Shown piece by piece: positions 32,777 through 40,112 of a DNA stretch of 40,112 bases. The position numbers and the translations under genes were made by a program. Position 1 is the first letter of the stretch. Each line of letters opens with the position of its first letter. The DNA lies in NCBI GenBank assembly GCA_023265625.1, contig JAHFST010000018.1:1-40112 (forward strand). The letters run 5' to 3'. The notes below the pieces were generated by a model. The model was given only the letters and a program-made list of their open reading frames with translations. It did not search any database and had not been told where the DNA came from. This stretch comes from Deltaproteobacteria bacterium. GTDB taxonomy: Bacteria; UBA10199; JACPAL01; JAHFST01.

Positions 32777-35346
32777 TGGCTGAAAAAGAAACAGATCCGT
32801 TGGAGGGCACGTCCTATTCTAAGATCCTCTTCATTGTTGGGTCTCTTTTTGCGCTCGTGTCTCTTTGGGCCTTTGTCGACGAGTTTATTGTGCGCCGGTC
32901 TTGGATCGGATTTCAATTCAAGTTTAACAGCATGGAGACGCAAAAACTGGATGAGGAGTACAAGCAGGCCAAGACGCAGATTGATGCCAACCAACTAAAA
33001 GATGTCCGACTCCACATCGAGCAGGCGGAGGCCAAGCTGGAGAGCCCCGAGGTCAAGACGTTGCGCAACGAAGTCGCCAAGCGGAATATTGTCCTCGTGG
33101 ATGCGAAGCAACACTTCGGTTTTGCCAAGGCGGATCAGGACGAGGTGTTTTACGAGTGGAAGCATCATCAGCTTGAAGGCGGGGATTTTGCGCATTACAA
33201 GGAAAAGTATCTTGAACTGGATGATAAGCTGAAAGAGTTGAAGCAGGGCGTTGAAAAAGCCGAGGTCTCTGCGAATGAGATCCAGGATCAAATTAATCAG
33301 TCTGAAGACGAGAAGAAGAAGTGGCAGGGTGAGGAAAAAAAGCTATTGGCGCCCCTGGCGGTGTTGGAACGAAAGATGAAAGGGGTTGCCGAGCGGCCCA
33401 TTGAAATCAAGCAAGTGGTCATCGACGATTTGGGGAAGGGTGGCCCTGCGGTCAAGTGGGGCACGGTAGATCGTTGCGAGTCTTGCCATATGGCCGCCGA
33501 TCGGGCGGGCTTTGAGGATTTTTCCCAACCCTTTAAAACGCATCCGCATCGCGATGAAATCTTTAAAGATCACCCCGTGGAAAAGTACGGTTGCACCACA
33601 TGCCATGGCGGCGATGGTCGCGCCACGCAGATCAAGGGAGAAATTTTCGGCGAGCAGGATTTTGTCCATGGGATGGATCACCATTCTAGCAGCCCGCTGT
33701 TGCGGGGGGATGCGGTGCAATCCTCTTGTACCAAGTGTCATTTAGAACAGTTTCATTTGCCGAATGCCCCGACGGTTGAGTTGGGGAAGAAGTTATTCAT
33801 GAGCCGTGGTTGCATTGGTTGCCATGTCATCAAAGGATACGAAGACTACCCCAAGGCGGGTCCGGCATTGACCAAGGTGGCCGGCAAGGTGGATCCTGAA
33901 TGGCTCTACGCCTGGATCAAGGATCCTACCCATTACTTGCCGGAGGCCAAGATGCCGACGATCCCCTTGGATATTGAGTCGGCGGGTCAGACCGAAAAAG
34001 TCATGTCTTACATCCTGCAAAACTCGCAGCCCCTGACCTTCAAGTTTGGTTCCTTCCCCGGTGGCAATGCCGTGGCCGGAAAAGAGACCTTTGAACGGGT
34101 CGGTTGTATCGGGTGTCATACCATGGGCGGGAAGGGCACCGGGTTGGCGGTGGCGTTGGATCGAATCAATGAAAAGACCGGCGCCGATTGGATTTATAAT
34201 TGGATTCAGGATCCCAAGGCGATCAGTCCTGAGGCGCGCATGCCTTCGCTCCGGCTCAGCCCGGAAGAGGCGGCCAATATTACGGCTTACCTGATCCAAC
34301 AAGGGGGCGGTAAAGCCGCGACAGATGAGGCCTTGCGGGCCAAGCTTGCCGATCCGGAAAACGCCAAGGAGGGTTTTCTGATTATTTCCCAGTTCGGTTG
34401 CTACGGGTGTCATACGATCAAGGGATTTGAGTCGATGGGTCGTCTCTCGGTGGATCTGAGCACCTTTGGCAAGAAGGACATCCATGAGCTTGATTTTGGT
34501 GATACGCATATCCCAGAGACTTGGGATGATTGGACCCACGGTAAGTTGAAGAATCCTCGGGTCTACCTGAATGAAAAGACGTCCTCCAAAATGCCCAACT
34601 TCCGTCTCAAGGACGAGCAGATCAACGCCCTGACCCTGTTCCTCAAGGGCATGAAGGGTGAAGAGGTGCCGGATCGTTTTGTCGAGACCCATGTGCGCGA
34701 CCGCCAGAAGGAAATCGATCAAGGCCGTCGCTTGGTGGAGCGTTCCAATTGCAAGGGTTGTCACTTGATTGAAGGGGAAGGGCGTTTGGTCGAGCAGGTG
34801 ATTGGCCCGGAAAAGTCACCGCCCAATCTGATGGGAATCGGTGCCCGGGTGAGTCCTGACTTTATGTTCCGGTTCTTAAAAGATCCGGGGAGCATGAAGG
34901 TTCGGCATTGGCTGGATATTCGGATGCCCACCTTCGGGTTTAACGACCAACAGATTAACGCGATCATGGCTTACTTTTCCGCGTTGGACCATGTGCCTCC
35001 GACCTTTACCTCCGTGCCGGATAAGAAACCTGATGCTGAGTCGTTGGCCGCGGGTGCCTCTTTGGCCTCTTCCGATTATTTTAGTTGTTTCTCCTGTCAC
35101 TTCCAAGGGGCGCAAACCCCGGCCAGTCCGCCCAGCCAATGGGCGCCGGACTTGGCCCAGGCCAGAAACCGCATCCGTTATGATTTCATTCCCAAATGGG
35201 TTCAGGACCCGCAGAAGTTCACCCCCGGAGTGGGTATGCCCGGTTTTCTCCCGAATGATGAATCCGCTCCTAAGGATGTGTTGGGCGGGGATCACCTGAA
35301 ACAGGCGGATGCGATTCGGGATTATATCTTTAATCTTGGTCAATAA
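32776..35346 (+). CDS. Membrane-anchored octaheme cytochrome c
   Basis: This 856-residue protein has eight CxxCH haem-binding motifs, with first Cys at residues 234, 273, 318, 346, 444, 542, 659 and 771. Residues about 15-38 are one hydrophobic anchor (ILFIVGSLFALVSLWAFVDEF). Residues about 55-210 are a long charged coiled coil. The haem part contains repeated cytochrome-c-like modules, each closed by a Met-containing segment (for example EAKMPTIP, EARMPSLR, DIRMPTFG and GVGMPGF), which suggests several His/Met haems. In the operon it takes the place of cytochrome c1 or f and would accept electrons from the Rieske protein on the periplasmic side. The coiled coil may hold the haem head away from the membrane or oligomerise it. 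Confidence 0.93.
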   Translation: MAEKETDPLEGTSYSKILFIVGSLFALVSLWAFVDEFIVRRSWIGFQFKFNSMETQKLDEEYKQAKTQIDANQLKDVRLHIEQAEAKLESPEVKTLRNEVAKRNIVLVDAKQHFGFAKADQDEVFYEWKHHQLEGGDFAHYKEKYLELDDKLKELKQGVEKAEVSANEIQDQINQSEDEKKKWQGEEKKLLAPLAVLERKMKGVAERPIEIKQVVIDDLGKGGPAVKWGTVDRCESCHMAADRAGFEDFSQPFKTHPHRDEIFKDHPVEKYGCTTCHGGDGRATQIKGEIFGEQDFVHGMDHHSSSPLLRGDAVQSSCTKCHLEQFHLPNAPTVELGKKLFMSRGCIGCHVIKGYEDYPKAGPALTKVAGKVDPEWLYAWIKDPTHYLPEAKMPTIPLDIESAGQTEKVMSYILQNSQPLTFKFGSFPGGNAVAGKETFERVGCIGCHTMGGKGTGLAVALDRINEKTGADWIYNWIQDPKAISPEARMPSLRLSPEEAANITAYLIQQGGGKAATDEALRAKLADPENAKEGFLIISQFGCYGCHTIKGFESMGRLSVDLSTFGKKDIHELDFGDTHIPETWDDWTHGKLKNPRVYLNEKTSSKMPNFRLKDEQINALTLFLKGMKGEEVPDRFVETHVRDRQKEIDQGRRLVERSNCKGCHLIEGEGRLVEQVIGPEKSPPNLMGIGARVSPDFMFRFLKDPGSMKVRHWLDIRMPTFGFNDQQINAIMAYFSALDHVPPTFTSVPDKKPDAESLAAGASLASSDYFSCFSCHFQGAQTPASPPSQWAPDLAQARNRIRYDFIPKWVQDPQKFTPGVGMPGFLPNDESAPKDVLGGDHLKQADAIRDYIFNLGQ

Positions 35347-36022
35347 ATTTCATTTTATTTTTATCGGATTGTTTTTTGCCGCACCATTGTATGCCGGCGG
35401 TACCATCCAAGGCATCGTGACCCTTCGTGGTAATCCACCCCCGGCGCAAAGGCGGGCGATTGTTTCCGAGCATGTGGTGTGCGGCACCCGCCATACGGAT
35501 GATGATCTGAAGGTGGATAATGGCCACATCGAGAACGTCGTGGTCTATCTGGAAGGTCCGATGACTCAGGGAAAGGCCTTGAATCTTAATGAGCCAAAGG
35601 TCGTCGAACAAAAAGGCTGCCAGTTTGTCCCACACTTAACCCTCTTGCCTGCGGGTGCCCCCCTGTTGATCAAAAACAGCGATGGTATCCTGCACAACTT
35701 TCGGACCTTGAGTCGTGCGAATCCGCCGCAAAATCTTTCTCAAATGGCCGGGGGTCCTCCCCTGAGGCTTATCTTGGAGCGGCCTGAAGTGATTGAGCTG
35801 GCCTGTGATTTACATCGTTGGATGCAGGCCTGGGTGGTGGTGATGGGGAATGCCTACTATGCCCTTAGCGATGCGGCGGGTCATTACCAACTGACGGATG
35901 TGCCTGCGGGAGATTATCGATTGGTGAGTTGGCAGGAGCGTCTGGGGCGCATGGATAAGCGAGTGGTGGTTCACGAAGGAGAGGTTGCGAACCAGAATTT
36001 TATCTTTGTGATGAAGCCATAA
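35309..36022 (+). CDS. Secreted cupredoxin-like protein with carboxypeptidase-regulatory-type fold
   Basis: This 237-residue protein has an export signal (NKFHFIFIGLFFAAPLYA). The ATG at 35309 overlaps the octaheme gene by 38 nt; a TTG at 35336 would give a cleaner signal peptide, and neither has a strong ribosome site. After GGTIQGIVTLRGNPP (a carboxypeptidase-regulatory-like strand) comes a cupredoxin-like section: ILHNF, then CDLHRWMQAWVVV. A His followed by Cys-x2-His-x2-Met resembles a type 1 copper site. The end (GHYQLTDVPAGDYRLVSWQERLG) is again regulatory-domain-like. It may be a periplasmic electron carrier for the bc complex, which is inferred from ligands and operon position. Its end overlaps the convergent giant gene by 52 bp. 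Confidence 0.78.
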   Translation: MRFGIISLILVNKFHFIFIGLFFAAPLYAGGTIQGIVTLRGNPPPAQRRAIVSEHVVCGTRHTDDDLKVDNGHIENVVVYLEGPMTQGKALNLNEPKVVEQKGCQFVPHLTLLPAGAPLLIKNSDGILHNFRTLSRANPPQNLSQMAGGPPLRLILERPEVIELACDLHRWMQAWVVVMGNAYYALSDAAGHYQLTDVPAGDYRLVSWQERLGRMDKRVVVHEGEVANQNFIFVMKP

Positions 36023-39000
36023 AGAACGCCTATCTGATGCTGCCAGAAATCATGGGCCGATGTTGTGGAGGATCCCTCAGTAGGCATCAGCGAGCATCCG
36101 CCGCCGCCTTCCGTACCGACCTTCGGCCCCACCACGACAATTGCATCCGCGGGCATGCCCAGGGCCAAGGTTTGCGCGCTTGCCGCGTCAGAGGTCTGTT
36201 GCAGGACTTCCGCCAAGGTCTCATTGGTTGCAGTGGATGAGGTGCTTGAGGTCTTTGTGGCCTCCACAACCGTGTTGGAGAGGCTCAAGGCCTTGAGTTT
36301 TTCACCCTTCTTGGTGACGATCTTGCCCTTATCCGCATTTTTTTCCTTAGGTTCCTGTTGGGAAGGTGCTTCGGGTTTGGTTGGAATGGCTTCCGGTTGG
36401 GTGCCTGGCTCGGGACTATTGGGAGCGGGTCCTGTTTGATCGGTGCCCGCCGCGGGTTTCTGTTCCGGAGCCGCCGGTTTTTCCTCACCCACATATCCAA
36501 CGGTGTAACACTTGCTGGTGCCACCGGCGGTGCACGGAACTGAACAGTTGAAGACATTCGTGGCGCACTTATTCGGTGTTTCTTCTTTGCTCTCAACAGG
36601 TTTTTCTTGGATGTGTTTTTCAGGTTCAACCGGTTTCTTTGTTTCAACGATGTCGCCAGGTTTTGGTTCCTCGGGTTTGGTGTCATCCATCTTCTCCACC
36701 GGTGCCGTGGGATTGGCTGGTTCACTGGGCTTTTGCTCTGTGACATCCTCCGGGGATTTTGGTTGATCATTCGCCGGTGTTAGCGGAGTTGCCGCTACTG
36801 GCGTTGCGGTGACCGGTGTGTCGCTTGGCTTCTCAGGGATGGGAAGAGGTCTCTCTTGAGGCGTTTCCTTGACGGGTTTTTGCAGCTTGATGGTGCCATC
36901 CGCCTCCATCTCAATCTCACCGGTCTTTTCGTTCATGACTTTCTGCGAAACCGTTTTCTTGACCTCGGGGGTAAATACCTGGTTGCGTTCCCAGACCTTG
37001 CCCATGATTGCGCCGTTTCGAGGCAAGGACACCGGCATGACCGGGATATTATCGTCGCCTTTCAAGAATTCCCCAAACGCCTTGTTGGTCAGCTCACTCA
37101 GAGATTTCATGTTGGCCTGACTGTGATCATGCTCGATGTCATGATTGGTGATTTCGCGAACCGTCTTATTCTTCAGGGCGGCGCGGAATTCCTGCTCGTT
37201 GAGTTTGCAAGGGGCGTCGAGCGTGATTTCCTCTCCCATCCTGGGACCCGCGGTGATAAAGGCCCGGGTCGAGCCTTCTTGGCAGGCCAGGTTCATGATC
37301 CCGGTGTTTTCCACGCCCCCCGTATCGCTGCCCTTATTGGTTTTAGCTTCCACCTGCGGCGCCGCCGGATCACAACCGCACTTGGGCAGGTCAAAATTGT
37401 AGTAAGACGATTGGATATGGCACATGCGGGTTTTTTCATCACAGGCGACCGTGGGGTTCTGCCCCTTGTCATCCTTGAATTCGGCGCGTTCCGACAAGTC
37501 TTTGACCTGTTCGTTGGTCAGGCAGCTCATGCAGTTGAGACTCCAAGGATTCCCGGTGGCGCACTTATCGTTAAAAGCAGCAAACTGCGGTACTGGACAG
37601 GCACAGCTGGGGAGACTGACCGTATCGGCCACCTGATCTTCCTTCTTCATGATGAACTGGGTGCCGGTGGCATCCTGTTGCACCATGATGCTGATCTTTT
37701 TCTCCTGCAGGAGATTGGCATATCGTCCCACATAGTTGGTCATGTCGGAGACCTGTTGCGGTGCGGCGCACGAGAAACAATTCGCCATGCCCATGCTCTT
37801 GGCGCAGGTGTCGGTGCTGAAGAACATCGAGGACATTTCGTTGGGTGCTGCAGGCGCGGCGGGTTTTTCCGGAGTGGCGGGGACTTCATAGGGCTCGTCC
37901 GGTAGTTCTTTCGGAGCTATTTTCTTGCAATCCTGACTGCAGAGGTTGTCCGGCTTGCCATTTTCGTCACCCGCGTCACAGTCTTCTCCAGCGTCAATTT
38001 GTTTGTTGCCGCAAGTGACACTCGGCTTGCAAGTGAGTTGGATGGGGGAGCAAAGGCTGAGCAGGCCGTCCTTGGTTCCTTTGTCCGGGTCCTGGCTGCC
38101 GTTCTTGCTGACAAAGGGTTTGAATTCGGTCTCAGGGGGTGTGCAATTGACCGTGAACAAGGCGTACCCACCCGACAATTTTTTGCAATTGCCGGTGGCC
38201 AGGCAGGCCTCATCGCCCACTCCGGAGATCTTGACGGTGGTTAGTCCATTGGCCTCCAGATCCGATTGGCTGGCCTCCGCCAGGGTGCAGGTCGCCTCTG
38301 TCAAACACTGGCTGTTACAGCCATCGCCGCTGATGGTATTGCCATCATCGCATTCCTCTTGAGCGACATTTTTCAGGCCATCGCCACAGATGGGCTTTTT
38401 ACAAGCATTTGTGCAATGATCGAGTTCCCCATTGAGTCCCTTGTTGAGGTTACTTCCTTCGTCGCATTCTTCATCAGAGCGATTCTTTTCCCCGTCACCG
38501 CAGATCGGTTTTTTACAAGCTTGTGTGCAGGTATCGCTGCCATTATTTTTACCGTCATCGCATTCTTCATCTTTATCCGCATTCCCATCGCCGCAGGTGG
38601 CCGGACCTTGCACGGTCAATTTGCCCGTGCAAATAGCCTCCTTGGTCCCGGGCGCCCCTTGGAATTTACCCTCGACGGTCACTTCCCCTTGGGCATTGGG
38701 GGTGAGGGCCATGGTCGTGTCGATGGTGTAGCCTTGGCCTAAGACTGATGGATCGACGGCTTGACCGTTAATGGTACCGGTCAGGGTGTTGTAGACCAGG
38801 TACGAGACGGTGTAAGTTCCCGCCGTATCCGTTGGATAGATTTGGATGGGCAGGCACTCAGCGGGCGGTGCCACCACAGATAACGCATCGGCACATTCAA
38901 AAGTTTTGTTATTCAAATTACATTGGAAGCCCACTTTTTTGTTCTCAACGGGGCCACTGGCCTCGAATTCCAGCTTATCGTTGTTGACCTTGAGGTCGGG

Positions 39001-40112
39001 GCTTAACGGCTCGCAACTGAGGGTATTGGGCTTGAAGAAACTGCAACTTGCCGTCCCGGTGCCCTGGAAATTTTTACTGCCGTCCGCTTGTAAGCAACTG
39101 ACACCACATTCGCTTGTTTGAATATTGGTGGAACAACTGGTCTTCTGCTTTGTCTTGGTGTTCATGTAGGCGCAGCTGATGGTACTGGTCTGATCAATTT
39201 TTTCGACAAAGAACTTGGCACCCTTGGAATCGATCGGTTTGGCAAAATTATTTTCCGGAATCAGTTCCCCGCCTTCCGGTGGTACTTTTTGGCAGGACCA
39301 ATCGCCGTTTTCCCCGTACTTCTCTGTCAGGTCGATATTCTGCCCGGTCAAGGTACAATCGGCATTGTCACCCTTCAACACCGTCCCATCGCAAACCAAT
39401 TCACAATTCATCGCGGGGGCGGGGGTGATGATGCAAGCCTTGTCGACTAATTCACAGGACTCGCCTGGTTTTAAGCTGGGGTCATCCTTCCCTTCACACT
39501 TGGACCCACCGAGGGTGTACATGGCCTCGCCAGTGCTGGGATTGCAGAGGGCGGTCATGCAGGGGTTTTCGGAGGTGAAGACCTTTTCAGTGTTGACCTT
39601 GGCTCCGTCGACGCAAGTATCGTTGGTGCAGGGGTTGTTGTCGTCGGTGACTACGCCGTCACAAGGGTCGGAGGGAGCTTTGGGTTGGTCTCCCTGTTTG
39701 CAAGTGGGGATGGAGGTATGGATAGCCTTGCCCGTAGCCTTGTCACAAGAGTCAGTGGTGCAGGCGTTTTTGTCATCAAGATCGGCCGGAGGGCTATCGG
39801 TGTGAACGGCTAGACCTGTAGCCTTGTCACAAGAGTCAGTGGTGCAGGCATTCTTGTCATCAAGATCAGCTGGGGGACTGTCGGTGTGAACAGCCAATCC
39901 AGTTGATTTGTCACAAGAGTCAGTGGTGCAGGCATTCTTGTCATCAAGATCGGCTGGAGGGCTATCGGTATGAACTGCCAGGCCTGTGGCCTTGTCACAA
40001 GAGTCAGTGGTGCAGGCATTCTTGTCATCAAGATCGGCTGGAGGGCTATCGGTATGAACTGCCAGGCCTGTGGCCTTGTCACAAGAGTCAGTGGTGCAGG
40101 CATTCTTGTCAT
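35971..40112 (-). CDS. Giant Cys-rich surface-type repeat protein, 5' end outside window
   Basis: The frame is open from the right edge to 35971, at least 1380 codons; the true start lies beyond the window. From the N-terminal side it has tandem 28-residue repeats (AVHTDSPPADLDDKNACTTDSCD), then Cys-rich sections, then myxobacterial cysteine-rich repeats of the DUF4215 type (CGDGxxNxxEECDDG, about 38600-38300 and 37990-37920). A long Pro/Glu/Lys/Thr-rich stalk follows (about 36880-36300). GGGGCSLMPTEGSS appears near the C-terminus (Cys codon at 36094-36096), as in the gene ending at 8871. There, however, the hydrophobic anchor is absent, and the remaining 27 residues partly read the opposite strand of the cupredoxin-like gene. 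It is probably exported; if so, anchoring may have been lost. Confidence 0.85.
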   Translation of the reverse strand, partial: DKNACTTDSCDKATGLAVHTDSPPADLDDKNACTTDSCDKATGLAVHTDSPPADLDDKNACTTDSCDKSTGLAVHTDSPPADLDDKNACTTDSCDKATGLAVHTDSPPADLDDKNACTTDSCDKATGKAIHTSIPTCKQGDQPKAPSDPCDGVVTDDNNPCTNDTCVDGAKVNTEKVFTSENPCMTALCNPSTGEAMYTLGGSKCEGKDDPSLKPGESCELVDKACIITPAPAMNCELVCDGTVLKGDNADCTLTGQNIDLTEKYGENGDWSCQKVPPEGGELIPENNFAKPIDSKGAKFFVEKIDQTSTISCAYMNTKTKQKTSCSTNIQTSECGVSCLQADGSKNFQGTGTASCSFFKPNTLSCEPLSPDLKVNNDKLEFEASGPVENKKVGFQCNLNNKTFECADALSVVAPPAECLPIQIYPTDTAGTYTVSYLVYNTLTGTINGQAVDPSVLGQGYTIDTTMALTPNAQGEVTVEGKFQGAPGTKEAICTGKLTVQGPATCGDGNADKDEECDDGKNNGSDTCTQACKKPICGDGEKNRSDEECDEGSNLNKGLNGELDHCTNACKKPICGDGLKNVAQEECDDGNTISGDGCNSQCLTEATCTLAEASQSDLEANGLTTVKISGVGDEACLATGNCKKLSGGYALFTVNCTPPETEFKPFVSKNGSQDPDKGTKDGLLSLCSPIQLTCKPSVTCGNKQIDAGEDCDAGDENGKPDNLCSQDCKKIAPKELPDEPYEVPATPEKPAAPAAPNEMSSMFFSTDTCAKSMGMANCFSCAAPQQVSDMTNYVGRYANLLQEKKISIMVQQDATGTQFIMKKEDQVADTVSLPSCACPVPQFAAFNDKCATGNPWSLNCMSCLTNEQVKDLSERAEFKDDKGQNPTVACDEKTRMCHIQSSYYNFDLPKCGCDPAAPQVEAKTNKGSDTGGVENTGIMNLACQEGSTRAFITAGPRMGEEITLDAPCKLNEQEFRAALKNKTVREITNHDIEHDHSQANMKSLSELTNKAFGEFLKGDDNIPVMPVSLPRNGAIMGKVWERNQVFTPEVKKTVSQKVMNEKTGEIEMEADGTIKLQKPVKETPQERPLPIPEKPSDTPVTATPVAATPLTPANDQPKSPEDVTEQKPSEPANPTAPVEKMDDTKPEEPKPGDIVETKKPVEPEKHIQEKPVESKEETPNKCATNVFNCSVPCTAGGTSKCYTVGYVGEEKPAAPEQKPAAGTDQTGPAPNSPEPGTQPEAIPTKPEAPSQQEPKEKNADKGKIVTKKGEKLKALSLSNTVVEATKTSSTSSTATNETLAEVLQQTSDAASAQTLALGMPADAIVVVGPKVGTEGGGGCSLMPTEGSSTTSAHDFWQHQIGVLYGFITKIKFWFATSPS
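39740..40112 (-). repeat. 84-bp in-frame tandem repeat array
   Basis: The marker TCACAAGAGTCAGTGGTGCA recurs starting at 39743, 39827, 39911, 39995 and 40079, exactly 84 bp apart. Units near the edge are almost identical; those toward 39740 have a few changes (for example one Lys-Ser-Thr-Gly variant). Each unit encodes 28 residues with two Cys. The array continues past the window. Confidence 0.95.

Noticed and set aside
33793-34764. A 323-codon minus-strand open frame
   Set aside because: It mirrors the octaheme cytochrome gene, where five of the CxxCH motifs prove the plus-strand frame.
35971-36070. A hidden hydrophobic anchor of the giant protein in another frame
   Set aside because: I read the other two frames after EGSS. 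One gives a short non-hydrophobic tail ending at a TAG, the other stops within a few codons. A single frameshift does not restore an anchor.
36856-37905. A 349-codon plus-strand open frame
   Set aside because: It is antisense to the giant Cys-rich gene, whose frame has clear repeats and family motifs. The antisense translation has low coherence and no family motif.
39740-40112. Regularly spaced repeats as a possible CRISPR array
   Set aside because: The 84-bp units are contiguous and conserved along their whole length, with no variable spacers, and they are in frame with a protein gene.

Overview
The window looks like chromosomal DNA of a Gram-negative bacterium from the deltaproteobacterial/Myxococcota-like part of the tree. 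This placement is an inference from gene content: very large cysteine-rich repeat proteins with thrombospondin-type-3 and myxobacterial cysteine-rich repeats, a C-terminal Gly-Gly-Cys sorting-like motif, a bc-type respiratory complex with a multiheme cytochrome, a PlsB-type acyltransferase and an endonuclease-type MutL. No 16S or other decisive marker is present.

Left block (1-8.9 kb): a family of large, probably surface-related proteins. Three lie on the minus strand (a partial gene at the left edge, a right-handed beta-helix protein and a 1007-residue coiled-coil protein of unknown function). A divergent plus-strand gene encodes a secreted 1181-residue protein with a signal peptide, TSP3 repeats, Cys-rich repeats and a C-terminal anchor. 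tRNA-Ala(GGC) follows at 8963-9035.

Accessory block (9-13.4 kb): a GNAT-like protein, a 5'-truncated ORF6N-family remnant, a soluble M48-like zinc peptidase, a two-TM small protein, and a two-gene nucleotidyltransferase plus winged-helix module that resembles a toxin-antitoxin system.

Lipid block (13.5-26 kb): the most striking gene is a 2381-residue single-chain acetyl-CoA carboxylase of eukaryotic layout (biotin carboxylase, biotin carrier, ACC-central-like region, carboxyltransferase) that carries its own biotin-protein ligase domain at the C-terminus. It overlaps a second, free-standing biotin ligase gene. VapBC and MazEF-like toxin-antitoxin operons, a thiolase and a PlsB-type glycerol-3-phosphate acyltransferase follow. 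The gap between thiolase and plsB holds a palindromic repeat and a DnaA-box cluster that could be a replication origin.

Right block (26-40 kb): a CgeB-like glycosyltransferase, then mutL-miaA (overlapping), a small lipoprotein, and a five-gene respiratory operon (Rieske protein, cytochrome b N-terminal part, cytochrome b C-terminal part, membrane-anchored octaheme cytochrome c, secreted cupredoxin-like protein). Convergent to it is a giant Cys-rich surface protein that runs off the right edge through an 84-bp tandem repeat array.

A family of GTAGGGGCG-type palindromes is scattered through the window, between genes and inside coding sequence; mutL carries several in frame. Three toxin-antitoxin-type operons have promoters so close to the start codon that their transcripts should be leaderless or nearly so.
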